From NCBI GenBank assembly GCA_030684555.1, contig JAUXVN010000041.1:1-46676 (forward strand): a stretch of DNA of 46,676 nt, in the 5' to 3' direction. Position numbers and translations under genes: made by a program. Below are positions 7,400-17,548 of the stretch, piece after piece; the first letter of the stretch is position 1; every line of letters begins with the position of its first letter. Below the pieces are notes generated by a model, which had not been told where the DNA came from, ran no database searches, and saw nothing but the letters and a program-made list of their open reading frames with translations. Source of the stretch: Ignavibacteria bacterium (GTDB lineage Bacteria > Bacteroidota > Ignavibacteria > Ignavibacteriales > Ignavibacteriaceae).

Positions 7400-9031
7400 A
7401 TGACTCACAATTTCGGAACATTTGACGGAATAATTTTAATCAGTTACCTGATCGGGGTAATGATACTCGGATTTTACTATTCGCGGAAAAGTAATAAAAC
7501 GATGAATGATTATTTCCTCACCGGGAGAAATTTAACCTGGCTCGGTGTCGGTATGTCCCTCTTTGCTACAAATATTTCGAGTGAACATTTTATTGGTCTT
7601 GCAGGTTCAGGGGCAAGCAGCGGTTTGGCAGTCGGACAATTCGAGTTGATGGCGATTTTTATACTGATAATTCTAGGTTGGTTTTTAGCTCCGATTTATA
7701 TTAAATCAGGCGTTATAACAATGCCTGAGTTCATCGAAAAAAGGTATGACGCAAGAAGCCGCAAAATATTTACATTCATCTCCATAGTAGTTTACCTTTT
7801 TACAAAAATATCTGTCACCCTTTTTGCGGGTGGAATTTTATTTTACAAAATATTCGGTTTGAACATTTATGCTTCTGCAATCATTATCGTACTTATGACC
7901 GGTATTTATAGCGTTGTCGGTGGTTCTTATGCAGTTATGAAAACCCAGATAGTCCAAGGTTTTATGATGTTAGCAGGAGCATTATTGTTAACGATTTTCG
8001 GGTTGAATGAAGTAGGTGGGTTTGCCGCATTACAAGAAAAACTTCCGGTTGATTATTTTACAATGTTCAAACCAATGGATCATCCCGATTTCCCATGGAC
8101 TGGGATTATCTTCGGTGCTCCAATAATTGCTTTTTGGTATTGGTGCGCTGATCAATATATAGTTCAGCGTGTTCTTTCAGCCCGCTCAATTGATGATGCT
8201 CGACGCGGTTCACTCCTTGCAGCTTTCCTCAAAATCACACCAATTTTCATACTCGTTTTACCCGGTTTAATTGCTTATGCCCTTTTTCCAGGCTTACAGG
8301 GGGACGAAGCATATCCTGTTTTAATTGCGAGTAATATTTTACCTGTTGGTGTTAAGGGATTTGTACTTGCCGCTTTACTTGCTGCAATAATGTCATCATT
8401 GGCAAGTGTTTTTAATAGTACCGCTTCACTAATAACAAATGATTTTTATAAACCCCGGCACCCGAACGCATCTGAAGAAAAGCTTGTCTTAGTTGGAAGA
8501 TTAACTACAATGATAATTGTTGTTACAGCCATTCTTGGTGTTCCGCTTGTTAAGTTAATCAGCTCTCAACTTTATTTATATATGCAAAGTATTCAAGCGA
8601 ATATAAGTCCACCAATAACGGCAGTTTTTATTTTCGGACTTTTTATGAAAAAGGTAAACGCAAAAGGAGCGCTTTGGACGTTGATAATAGGGGAGAGCAT
8701 AGGCATTTCAAAATTAACAGCTGACTTTTTGGTAAGATTTGATGTTGTACAAAACCCAGTTCTTGTTGCATTAGCAAACATAAATTTCCTCCATTTTGCA
8801 ATATTTTCATTTATTATCAGTTCTTTATTGTTGATTGGAATAAGTTATGCTACTCAAGTAAGTTCAGAGCCAACACGCTCAAATCTGCAACTCTTGTTCT
8901 CTGAGAATCTTCAAGATATTGGATTTAACTTAAGACATTTAAAAAGTGCTGTTAAAACATATAGAGCAAACGTATTTTTTTCGATTTTCATTTTAATGAT
9001 AATAATCGGTTTATGGAGTCTCTGGTTTTGA
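7400..9031 (+). CDS. Sodium/solute symporter, SGLT-like (SSS family)
   Basis: A 543-residue inner-membrane protein with about 13-14 hydrophobic helices. It has the SSS-family pattern: an early helix with YFLTGRNLTWLGVGMSLFATNISSEHFIG, an IYSVVGGSYAVMKTQIVQ segment around 170-190 that matches the GGxxAVxxTDxxQ signature, and FWYWCADQYIVQRVLSA, which is typical of the sugar-transporting SGLT branch. It should couple sodium entry to uptake of a monosaccharide. The ATG at 7400 is the first in frame; an ATG at 7394 runs into a stop at once. The sigma-54-like promoter lies directly upstream. Its place between a GH2 gene and a polysaccharide-degradation cluster supports a sugar substrate, probably glucose or galactose; that choice is inference. 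Confidence 0.88.
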   Translation: MTHNFGTFDGIILISYLIGVMILGFYYSRKSNKTMNDYFLTGRNLTWLGVGMSLFATNISSEHFIGLAGSGASSGLAVGQFELMAIFILIILGWFLAPIYIKSGVITMPEFIEKRYDARSRKIFTFISIVVYLFTKISVTLFAGGILFYKIFGLNIYASAIIIVLMTGIYSVVGGSYAVMKTQIVQGFMMLAGALLLTIFGLNEVGGFAALQEKLPVDYFTMFKPMDHPDFPWTGIIFGAPIIAFWYWCADQYIVQRVLSARSIDDARRGSLLAAFLKITPIFILVLPGLIAYALFPGLQGDEAYPVLIASNILPVGVKGFVLAALLAAIMSSLASVFNSTASLITNDFYKPRHPNASEEKLVLVGRLTTMIIVVTAILGVPLVKLISSQLYLYMQSIQANISPPITAVFIFGLFMKKVNAKGALWTLIIGESIGISKLTADFLVRFDVVQNPVLVALANINFLHFAIFSFIISSLLLIGISYATQVSSEPTRSNLQLLFSENLQDIGFNLRHLKSAVKTYRANVFFSIFILMIIIGLWSLWF

Positions 9032-9131
9032 TAAATAAACGAATAAATAACCAAACTAAATCTGTTAATTCAATTGTATATCAGGTGCGATTGATTGACA
9101 ATTTCTTAATTAACTAAAAAGGATGGAAGTT

Positions 9132-11609
9132 ATGAAAAAACTCATTCAACCTGTTCTCCTTGTGTTCTTCTTTTCTTTCTCTGTTGTTTATGCACAGATG
9201 ATCGAAAGTTTTGACGGGGATATTTCTACAGATACCACATACACAATATCGTTAGAAGGTCCTCCCAGTTTTATGAACTTTACAACAAACACAACCGATG
9301 TTAAAGAAGGCACTGCCTCTGCTAATGTTGATGTTAATATCGGTGCATTCCATGAATGGGGCAGCTATGCTCAATTAATTAAAAGAGTCCCCGAAGGACA
9401 ACCATTGATGAATTGGGCTATCAACGATTCATTAGCAATTTGGATTAAAGTTACAAAAGCTCCTTCAATTCCGGCTAATATGGTTTTCAGAATTCACATT
9501 GCTGATCGTCCAAGTGAAAATGATCCAATAGAAGAGTATATTTACGAACATGCAACTATCCTTGACACAGAATCAGGATGGGTTGAGTTAAAAATTCCTT
9601 TAACAGAGATTTCTTCAGACGGAAGCGTGATTCCGAGTGATGCAGGTTTTGTTATTTCTCCTTCTAATTGGGGTGGGTTCACTTATAATAACCGTAAACT
9701 TGATTTCGATAAAATTATCGGTTTTAATATTTCTGCTATTACATCAGGTTATACTCCCGGTGTTAATCTTCCTGCAGATTCTCTCAAATTTACAGTTGAC
9801 GGTTTCAGAAGATCTGGTGTAAGAGCTATTCCCGCTATAGTTTTCAATGGTATGACGTTAGCAGGAAATTTATCTGCCTGGGCATGGGGACAATCGAGTG
9901 TTGGTGTCGAAACTGGAGTTGGTCCAATTGCCGGAACAAATGCCCTTCAATGGATTCAAGGAAATGAATGGGGAAACGGTTGGACCGGTATGGGCTTTAC
10001 GGCTGATCCAACTTACAATTTAGCCGGTGCATGGCAACAAGATAGTGTGAAATTCAAAATGAAAGCTGCAGACGGTGTTGGCGCATTAAGAGTTCAATTT
10101 GAAGGTGGTTCCGGGAAAGTTGGAACAGTTTTCACTCCGGTTGCTGACAACCAATGGCATTCATATTCATTCCCATTACGTGAGATGGCTTATCAAGATG
10201 GAACCAGCGGTTTTGATTCTTCAAATGTACATGTAGTCGGAATGATGGCTGAAGCTTCAGGTGTTGCCGGAAAAGTTATTCTAATTACAGATTGGTGGAC
10301 TGGTAATCCTGAGTTTGATGTTATTCCACCTGTTGCACCTACCAACGTTGTTGCATTCGCAGGTACTTTCCAAAATGTTGTTACATGGAATGATGTTCCG
10401 AATGAAACCGGTGAAAAATATGATGTTTATTATAGTGCCGAAACAATTACAGATATCACAGCTTCCGGTGTTGAAGTTGTAAAATTAGGATTAGGTGAGG
10501 GAGTTCAATTAATTGAACATTTACTTTTAGCTCCAAATACAAATCAATCAGTAACTTATTACTATGCTGTTGTTTGTAGAGATGCTGCCGGTAACTATGG
10601 ACCGGTTAGTACAAGTTCACCAGCAGTTTCAAATACTGCAAAAGGTTATCCTACAGTTTCCTGGAATGCTCCTACTACAACATTCGTTGCAGACGGTAAT
10701 TTCACTGAATGGACAAATATTCCTCCAATGAGAATGTTCCCTTCAGATGGTTCAGGATATATTGTTACTAATACATCAATTACAGGTGATGCAGATCTTT
10801 CTGTTAAAGCTCATATTGCAATGGATGCTAATTATCTATATGTCGGTTTAGATATTGAAGATGATGTTGTTAGTTTCAATCCTAATATCAGTTCATATTT
10901 AAATGATGCTCCCGATCTTTTCATTGGTTTGTATGATTGGCATGGAGCTCCACACTCAAGTTATAAACGTGGTGCACAGCCCGATTATCATTTTCGCTTT
11001 GCTAAAGATAGAGCAATGTTAGACGGATTTAGAGATAGTATTCTTGTCCCCGGTGTTAATTATGCATGGACAGAAAAATTCCCTACCGGTTATACTGTTG
11101 AAGCACGAATCTCTTTTGATGATTTAGCTACAAGAACCGGCGATAACAGATTTGTGCCTCTTGAAGGAATGAGACTTCCTCTTGACTTCTCAATAAATGA
11201 TGCTGATGCTACAGGTGAAAGAGAAGGAATTCTTACATTCTCACCATACAATGAAGATCAATCATGGAATTCAGTTGCTCGTTGGTTACATACATGGATT
11301 GGTAATTCATGGTTTGTTGGTGTAGATGACGAAAGTGATAGACCTGCTACATATACATTGTCACAAAATTATCCTAACCCATTCAACCCAAGTACAGTTA
11401 TCAATTATTCAGTTGAAAAACCGGGTATGGTTTCAATTAAAGTTTACGACGTTCTCGGAAGAGAAGTTGCTGACTTAGTTAATGAATTCAAATCAGCCGG
11501 AAGATATAATGTCTCTTTCAACGGAAGCGGATTAGCAAGTGGAATTTATTTCTATAATATTACCTCGGGCTCTTTCAATTCAGTTAGAAAAATGATGTTA
11601 GTTAAATAA
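9132..11609 (+). CDS. Multi-domain carbohydrate-binding T9SS surface protein
   Basis: An 825-residue secreted protein. The run AAAAAGG abuts an ATG at 9123 and sits at normal spacing from the ATG at 9132, which also begins the signal peptide (MKKLIQPVLLVFFF...YAQ), so 9132 is preferred. After the signal peptide come two jelly-roll-like regions (about 25-235 and 236-395) that resemble galactose-binding or CBM11-like folds. A fibronectin type III domain follows at 400-500 (PPVAPTNVVA... YYYAVVCRDAAGNYG). A CBM9/DOMON-like domain lies at about 505-715, with the typical pattern of a substrate-facing strand pair (DGNFTEW, YLYVGLDIEDD). The last 85 residues are a T9SS type A sorting domain (QNYPNPFNPSTVI to RKMMLVK). 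I see no catalytic residues, so a binding or surface-display role is likely. It heads the first TonB cassette but is separated from it by a terminator. Confidence 0.75.
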   Translation: MKKLIQPVLLVFFFSFSVVYAQMIESFDGDISTDTTYTISLEGPPSFMNFTTNTTDVKEGTASANVDVNIGAFHEWGSYAQLIKRVPEGQPLMNWAINDSLAIWIKVTKAPSIPANMVFRIHIADRPSENDPIEEYIYEHATILDTESGWVELKIPLTEISSDGSVIPSDAGFVISPSNWGGFTYNNRKLDFDKIIGFNISAITSGYTPGVNLPADSLKFTVDGFRRSGVRAIPAIVFNGMTLAGNLSAWAWGQSSVGVETGVGPIAGTNALQWIQGNEWGNGWTGMGFTADPTYNLAGAWQQDSVKFKMKAADGVGALRVQFEGGSGKVGTVFTPVADNQWHSYSFPLREMAYQDGTSGFDSSNVHVVGMMAEASGVAGKVILITDWWTGNPEFDVIPPVAPTNVVAFAGTFQNVVTWNDVPNETGEKYDVYYSAETITDITASGVEVVKLGLGEGVQLIEHLLLAPNTNQSVTYYYAVVCRDAAGNYGPVSTSSPAVSNTAKGYPTVSWNAPTTTFVADGNFTEWTNIPPMRMFPSDGSGYIVTNTSITGDADLSVKAHIAMDANYLYVGLDIEDDVVSFNPNISSYLNDAPDLFIGLYDWHGAPHSSYKRGAQPDYHFRFAKDRAMLDGFRDSILVPGVNYAWTEKFPTGYTVEARISFDDLATRTGDNRFVPLEGMRLPLDFSINDADATGEREGILTFSPYNEDQSWNSVARWLHTWIGNSWFVGVDDESDRPATYTLSQNYPNPFNPSTVINYSVEKPGMVSIKVYDVLGREVADLVNEFKSAGRYNVSFNGSGLASGIYFYNITSGSFNSVRKMMLVK

Positions 11610-11618
11610 TCTTTTCTC

Positions 11619-11648
11619 GGGGTGCAGTTACTGCACCCCTTCTTTTTT
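11619..11648 (+). terminator. Rho-independent terminator
   Basis: A 9-bp stem, GGGGTGCAG and CTGCACCCC around a TTA loop (11619-11639), is followed by a T-rich tail to 11648. It lies between the binding-protein gene and the TonB receptor gene, so the receptor cassette needs its own promoter or readthrough. Confidence 0.85.
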
Positions 11649-11701
11649 CAAAAATGTATTAGTGATTTATGAGAATTAAAATACTACTTAAAAGGACAAT
11701 G

Positions 11702-14389
11702 ATGGAAAAATTAAGTAATGCAATCAAGCTAAGTTTTTTCTTTTTCATTGCAATAACAATTGGAATACAAGCCGGTACAACAGGCAAGTTGTCAGGTAAA
11801 ATTACAGATTCAAATTCAGGTGAACCTGTTTTTGGTGCGAATGTGGTAATTGAAGGAACGTATTTTGGCGGTGCTGCAGATATGGATGGATATTATGTGA
11901 TTAATAATATTCCTCCCGGAGAATATCGAATTATTGTAAGTGCTGTCGGTTTTGCAAAAGTTATTGTTGAAAAAGTATTAATAAGAATTGACCTTACAAC
12001 AAATGTAAATGTTAAATTATCATCAACTGCTGTTGAACTTGGGCAGGAAGTTGTTGTTACTGCAGACCGACCTTTAGTAACAAAAGATTTAACATCTACA
12101 TCGGCAACAATATCTGCAAACGATATTAAAATGATGCCTGTAGAAGATGTTGGTCAAATTATTAATCTACAAGCCGGTGTAGTAGGCGGTCACTTCAGAG
12201 GCGGACGCTCTAATGAAGTTGCATATTTAATTGATGGTGTATCTGTAACCGATGCATTCAATAATAGATTAAGTGTCGAAGTTGAAAATACATCAATTCG
12301 TCAAATGGAAGTTATCAGCGGTACCTTTAATGCTGAATATGGACAAGCAATGTCCGGTATCGTAAATATTGTTACTCAAGACGGTTCACAAAAGTTTGAA
12401 GGAACTATTAATGCTTACGCCGGTAACTATATTACAAGCAATACCGATTTATTTAAGAATCTTGATAAGCCCTTAAATCTTTCAACAAAAAATGTTCAGT
12501 TCAGTTTAAGCGGACCGACCGGACTTAAAGGTTTAACATTTTTTACTACCGGAAGATATTATGAGAATAATGGTTATTTGTACGGAAGAAGAGTTTATAA
12601 TGTAACAGATAATGTACCGATTGAAATTGCGATTCCGGGAGAACCAACGTTAGTGATTTATAGAAATACTGGTGATAATGCTTACGTTGCGATGAACCCT
12701 GATAAGAAATTTTCTTTCAACGGAAAAGTAACTTATCAAATCCCGATGTTTAAATTTAGTTATTCACTTTTCTGGGATGATAATTATAATCGTTATTATG
12801 ATCATTATTTTTCATGGACTCCTGATGGAGTGATGAACCATTACAGAACTAATACAATAAATAATTTACAGATTTCGTTTTACCCGACTCAAAGTACTTT
12901 TACAAGTTTGAAATTTGCCGTAAACAGTCATAAATATTGGGGACATTTGTATGAAGACCCTTATGATTCGAGATATGTCGAACCGCGTCAAGGTATCCCT
13001 ACTTCAGGTTACACTTTCAGATCCGGTGGAAATCAGGTGGGTCGTTATACAAGAAATACAAAAACCGGTGTAGTTCAGTGGACGTTGAGTTCACAAATTT
13101 CTAAAGAACATAAAATTGGAATGGGGGCTGAGGCTCGATTCCACGATATGTTTAATCATTCTCGCGATATCGTTAACTTAACAGAAGATCAAGAAGATTC
13201 ACTCGGTAACAAAATTTTTACACTTGGTTATCGTGATTTAGGAACTCTCGGAAATCAAGCTTATCGAAAAAAACCAATGGAAATTTCAGCTTATGTCCAG
13301 GATAAGATGGAATATGATATTATGATAATTAACGCTGGTATTCGCTTAGATTATTTTGATCCTAATTCTATTCTCCCTGCTGATCTACGAAATGTTACAA
13401 AAAATCCCGACTTCCCCGGAGCCGGTGAATTTGTAAAAACAAAAGCGAAATTACAACTGAGTCCCCGTTTAGGTGCTTCATTTCCAATTACTGATGAAGG
13501 AATTATTCGTTTTTCTTATGGACATTTTTTCCAGATACCAAGTTTTGAAAATTTATACACTAACTCAGATTACCTTATCACTACAGGCGGGTCGTTATCA
13601 TCAGTAATGGGAAACCCTGATTTAGGTGTACAAAAAACAGTAATGTACGAAATCGGTTTACAGCAAGTTCTTTTTACTAATATGGTTTTAAATCTTACTG
13701 TTTATTATCGTGATATTCGTAATCTGCTCGGTATGGAAATTATTAATACTTATGAAGGCTTCAAGTACGCACGTTTTATTAATCGAGATTACGGAAACGT
13801 TCGAGGATTTATCTTCACCTTCGAAAGAAGATTTATAGATTACTTCGGCGCAAAAGTAGATTATACATATCAAATAGCTGAAGGTAATGCTTCAGATCCG
13901 TATGCTGTTTATAATAATAATCAAACTAAACCTCCCGTTGAAGAGACCAAAAAAGTAGTATCATTAGATTGGGATCAACGCCATACATTCAATGTTTCGC
14001 TAAACACAGGTAAACCGGGTGATTGGAATGTCGGCATTATTTTTCAATACGGTGCTGGCTTTCCGTACACTGAAGATAGAAGAGTTTCGCAAGGTGTAAG
14101 ATTTGAAAACGGCGGTATAAAACCTTCAACTTTTAATCTTGATTTAAGAGCTGATAAAGTTTTTGACATCGGCGGTATTAGAGTAAATGCTTTTTTATTG
14201 GTTTATAATCTGCTTGATATTAAAAATGAATATGGTGTTTATGGCACAACCGGAAGAGCAACAAACGATCTGAATGTTAAAGATGCCGGCGAAATTATCG
14301 GCATGAACACAATCGAAGAATATGTGAATAATCCTTCAATGTATTCAACACCGCGCGAAATTCGTATCGGTTTTGGATTTGGTTTTTAA
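11702..14389 (+). CDS. TonB-dependent receptor with carboxypeptidase-regulatory-like domain (cassette 1)
   Basis: An 895-residue outer-membrane receptor. AAAAGG sits 7 bases before the ATG at 11702, and the signal peptide follows at once; the ATG at 11669 would add 11 basic residues. The order is a signal peptide, a CarboxypepD_reg-like domain (about 28-110, with SGKITDSNSGEPVFGANV and DGYYVINNIPPGEY), a plug domain (about 120-225, with RGGRSNEVAYLIDGVSV and NAEYGQAMSGIVNIVTQDG) and a long beta-barrel that ends in the aromatic strand RIGFGFGF. This is the class that includes SusC-like importers, although a SusD partner is not present. The giant protein follows 18 bases later and the PorV-like gene after that, in one transcription unit. 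It is probably an oligosaccharide importer; substrate unknown. A paralogue lies at 31738. Confidence 0.85.
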   Translation: MEKLSNAIKLSFFFFIAITIGIQAGTTGKLSGKITDSNSGEPVFGANVVIEGTYFGGAADMDGYYVINNIPPGEYRIIVSAVGFAKVIVEKVLIRIDLTTNVNVKLSSTAVELGQEVVVTADRPLVTKDLTSTSATISANDIKMMPVEDVGQIINLQAGVVGGHFRGGRSNEVAYLIDGVSVTDAFNNRLSVEVENTSIRQMEVISGTFNAEYGQAMSGIVNIVTQDGSQKFEGTINAYAGNYITSNTDLFKNLDKPLNLSTKNVQFSLSGPTGLKGLTFFTTGRYYENNGYLYGRRVYNVTDNVPIEIAIPGEPTLVIYRNTGDNAYVAMNPDKKFSFNGKVTYQIPMFKFSYSLFWDDNYNRYYDHYFSWTPDGVMNHYRTNTINNLQISFYPTQSTFTSLKFAVNSHKYWGHLYEDPYDSRYVEPRQGIPTSGYTFRSGGNQVGRYTRNTKTGVVQWTLSSQISKEHKIGMGAEARFHDMFNHSRDIVNLTEDQEDSLGNKIFTLGYRDLGTLGNQAYRKKPMEISAYVQDKMEYDIMIINAGIRLDYFDPNSILPADLRNVTKNPDFPGAGEFVKTKAKLQLSPRLGASFPITDEGIIRFSYGHFFQIPSFENLYTNSDYLITTGGSLSSVMGNPDLGVQKTVMYEIGLQQVLFTNMVLNLTVYYRDIRNLLGMEIINTYEGFKYARFINRDYGNVRGFIFTFERRFIDYFGAKVDYTYQIAEGNASDPYAVYNNNQTKPPVEETKKVVSLDWDQRHTFNVSLNTGKPGDWNVGIIFQYGAGFPYTEDRRVSQGVRFENGGIKPSTFNLDLRADKVFDIGGIRVNAFLLVYNLLDIKNEYGVYGTTGRATNDLNVKDAGEIIGMNTIEEYVNNPSMYSTPREIRIGFGFGF

Positions 14390-14407
14390 GAAATAGGAGA
14401 AAGAATA

Positions 14408-17400
14408 ATGATTTCACGCTTTTCAAATATTTTAGTTTTATTGATTCTGATAAGTTCAATAAATCTATTTCCCCAAACTGATCCTAAAATTATTAAGTAT
14501 CGAAATGATCCTTATGGTGATATTCAGTATCGTAGAGAAGGAGTGATGGACGGAAACCAAATCAGAACACTCTTTTATAATAACGGTGAAGTTGGGCAAT
14601 GGCCTTATCAACCTTCCGGTGAGTGGCCTAAGGGAACCGGTCAATCGTATCTTGATGGAGTTGCACTATTAATTTCTACAGAAATTACGGCTCCCGGTAA
14701 CGGGCAAGTTGTACATCCTCTCGAAACATCTTACAGAGAATGGATGGATAGAGATCCTGCAACAAATTTGATATGGGGATTAGAGCCTGTCCCCGGTTAT
14801 TCAAATGCTTCTTCCGAAAACCCTGCAATAAATGTTGATAAAAACTCATGGCCTGCATTCTGGCCTAACGCACTCGATTTAACTCCGGAATGGGATGGTT
14901 ACTGGTATGGTTATTTTGGCCGTGGAGTGCTTAATTCTGATTTCGAAACTTTTTATGTAATGGATGATTCAAAAGATAAAGAATTTACAAGAGTTCCATT
15001 TTCTTATTATCCGATTGCTTCTGATTCTAACAGAGGAGGACTCGGACTCCGCGTTGAAGTTAGAGGTTTCCAATGGTCACAAGTTCTTGCAGAAGATATT
15101 ATTTTCTGGCATTACGATATAGTGAACATTGCCGATGTAACTTACCCTAAAACATTATTCGGTTTCTATACAGATTGCGGAGTTGGCGGAACTGATGACT
15201 CCGGAGATGATATGGCGAATTATGATAAAACATTGGACTTAGCTTATTGTTATGATTTTGATGGTTATGGTGCCCCGGTTCGTTGGATTACCGGTTATTA
15301 TGGTTACGCTTATCTGGAAAGTCCCGGCAATGCAACAAATGGAATTGATGATGATGAAGATGGGATGATTGACGAAAGACGTGATGACGGATTAGATAAT
15401 GACGGCGATTGGGTCTCCTATACCGATCTTAACGGAAACGGTAAATGGGATGCAGATCAAAACGAACCATTAAATAATGACGTTGGTAAAGATGGCGTTG
15501 GTCCTTTCGACCCACAATATATTGGTCCCGATGAAGGTGAAGGTGATGGCAGACCGACTGCAGGTGAACCAAATTTTGATGCTACTGATAAAGATGAATC
15601 TGATCAAATCGGTTTAACAGCTATTTCAATTTATCGTCTTGGTGATGGTGGAACCGGCGGCGGTTGGCCTAAAGATGATGAATCAATGTGGACAAGAATG
15701 AATTATGCAAACTTCGATACTGCATTGCAGCGTGCAAATATAAGTATGTGTTTTGCATCCGGTCCGTTTCCGCTTGAACAAGGAAGAAGAGAAAGATTCT
15801 CTATGGCTCTTGTTTTCGGAAATAACCTTGAAGATTTAATCTTTAACAAAGAGACAGTTCAGCAAATCTATAATGCAAATTACAATTTTGCTCGTCCACC
15901 TTATAAACCAACTGTGAGTGCAGTTGGGGGCGATGGAAAAGTCTTTCTTTATTGGGATAGAATAGCCGAAGAATCGCGTGATCCATTCCTTGGTTTTCAA
16001 GATAACGATCCGACTAAAGGATATAAAAAAGATTTTGAAGGTTATTTAATTTACCGTTCCGAAGAAGCTGAGTTTAATGATATAAAAATTATTACCGATT
16101 CTAAAGGGGAAGCCAAATATTGGAAACCGATTGCTCAGTTCGATTTAGTCGATTCAATTAAAGGACCTGATCCTGTCGGTATTAACGGTGCACATTTTTG
16201 GAGAGGTGCAAATACCGGACTGCAGCATTCCTACATCGATACTGATGTGAAAAACGGAAAAACATATTATTACGCAATTGTTTCTTATGATATGGGTGAT
16301 CCTAATTTTGGTACTGCGGGATTGCAGCCGTCAGAATGTACAAAAATTATAACAGAAGATTATGCGGGTAAATTACAGTTTGTTGATATCAACTGTGCGG
16401 TAATTACCCCAAATGCTCTTTCTGCAGGTTATCAACATCCTCAAATAATTGGAGATATAAATCATGTTAAAGAAGGATTAGGTACCGGTGCTTTGCAAGT
16501 AACTATTCTTAATCCAAAAGAAATAAAAGATGGTGCAAATTATTTCTTCAACTTCAAATCATCCGGTGCAATTCCTCAATACTCAACATCCGAATATAAT
16601 ATTGTACGAGTTTTGAATGGAGCTGCAGATACACTCCATTCTAAAATTGATTCTACAAATTTCGGTTCAAATAAATTCAGTCCTCCATTTGACGGAATGG
16701 TTGTTTCAGTATTGAATGATACCGTTATAGCACCAATTGATTCTTCAACCGGCTGGTTAAAAGGTTCGAGCAATCTTCTTATGATGACTTTTAAGAATAC
16801 AACAGGAATTGGAGTTGCCTGGCCTGCTGATTATGACATTGAATTTTTTGATTCACCTGTTGATACAGCATACATTCAGCAATTTCCATTTTACACTAAA
16901 TTTCCATTGAACTTTAAAGCGACTAATCTTTATACCGGACAAAAAGCAAAAATTGCCGTAATGGATTTGGATACATCTCAAAGTTTAACACTTGGTGATG
17001 TAATTCAGATATTAGAGTTCAGAGGAGCTCAAACAATGTCCAATCTTAGGATTTCATGGCAAGTTTCGTATATGCCTCCATTCGATCCGAGCGCAACTCC
17101 AACTTATCCGCAGCCCGGCGATAAATATCAGATTAGAGTAACAAAGCCATTCATAACTGGGGATTACTTTAACTTCTCAACAAAACCTGCAACTGCAGAT
17201 GCATCATTAGCAAAATCGCAGCTTGCCAAAATTGATGTTGTTCCAAACCCATATCTTGGTGCGGCAGCATGGGAAAAGAGAAATCTTAATTCTACAGGAA
17301 GAGGACAAAGGAAAATCGATTTCATAAATCTTCCTGCAAAGTGTACAATTCGTATTTATACATTAGCGGGGGCATTAGTTACCACTCTTAATAAAGATTC

Positions 17401-17536
17401 CGAAATTTCTGACGGAGCGCTCTCATGGAATTTAGTTTCAACTGATGGAATGGAAATCGCCTATGGTGTTTACATCTATCATGTTGATGCTGAAGGGATT
17501 GGTTCTCACATCGGAAAATTTGCGGTAATTAAATAG
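14408..17536 (+). CDS. Giant Asp-rich surface protein, cassette 1
   Basis: A 1042-residue exported protein with a signal peptide ending near FPQ. I do not recognise an enzyme. Residues 311-405 are an Asp/Gly-rich run of calcium-loop-like repeats (GIDDDEDGMIDE, DNDGDW, DLNGNGKWD, GEGDGRPTAGEPNFD), similar in style to thrombospondin type 3 or EF-hand-like loops. A fibronectin III-like region follows at about 500-660 (KPTVSAVGGDGKVFLYWD... GKTYYYAIVSYD). The last 100 residues (VVPNPYLGAA to IGKFAVIK) resemble the FlgD-like/T9SS C-terminal fold, but end in GKFA-I-K and not in the usual KKM-L-K. It lies between the TonB receptor (18 bases) and the PorV-like gene (6 bases), so the three are translated as a unit. 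A paralogue with the same neighbours is at 34542. A surface substrate-binding role is inference from position. Confidence 0.65.
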   Translation: MISRFSNILVLLILISSINLFPQTDPKIIKYRNDPYGDIQYRREGVMDGNQIRTLFYNNGEVGQWPYQPSGEWPKGTGQSYLDGVALLISTEITAPGNGQVVHPLETSYREWMDRDPATNLIWGLEPVPGYSNASSENPAINVDKNSWPAFWPNALDLTPEWDGYWYGYFGRGVLNSDFETFYVMDDSKDKEFTRVPFSYYPIASDSNRGGLGLRVEVRGFQWSQVLAEDIIFWHYDIVNIADVTYPKTLFGFYTDCGVGGTDDSGDDMANYDKTLDLAYCYDFDGYGAPVRWITGYYGYAYLESPGNATNGIDDDEDGMIDERRDDGLDNDGDWVSYTDLNGNGKWDADQNEPLNNDVGKDGVGPFDPQYIGPDEGEGDGRPTAGEPNFDATDKDESDQIGLTAISIYRLGDGGTGGGWPKDDESMWTRMNYANFDTALQRANISMCFASGPFPLEQGRRERFSMALVFGNNLEDLIFNKETVQQIYNANYNFARPPYKPTVSAVGGDGKVFLYWDRIAEESRDPFLGFQDNDPTKGYKKDFEGYLIYRSEEAEFNDIKIITDSKGEAKYWKPIAQFDLVDSIKGPDPVGINGAHFWRGANTGLQHSYIDTDVKNGKTYYYAIVSYDMGDPNFGTAGLQPSECTKIITEDYAGKLQFVDINCAVITPNALSAGYQHPQIIGDINHVKEGLGTGALQVTILNPKEIKDGANYFFNFKSSGAIPQYSTSEYNIVRVLNGAADTLHSKIDSTNFGSNKFSPPFDGMVVSVLNDTVIAPIDSSTGWLKGSSNLLMMTFKNTTGIGVAWPADYDIEFFDSPVDTAYIQQFPFYTKFPLNFKATNLYTGQKAKIAVMDLDTSQSLTLGDVIQILEFRGAQTMSNLRISWQVSYMPPFDPSATPTYPQPGDKYQIRVTKPFITGDYFNFSTKPATADASLAKSQLAKIDVVPNPYLGAAAWEKRNLNSTGRGQRKIDFINLPAKCTIRIYTLAGALVTTLNKDSEISDGALSWNLVSTDGMEIAYGVYIYHVDAEGIGSHIGKFAVIK

Positions 17537-17548
17537 AGGAGTATGAAA

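Noticed and set aside
16576-16773. Minus-strand frame inside the giant protein gene
   Set aside because: Shadow of the plus-strand gene. No ribosome site or protein-like pattern.
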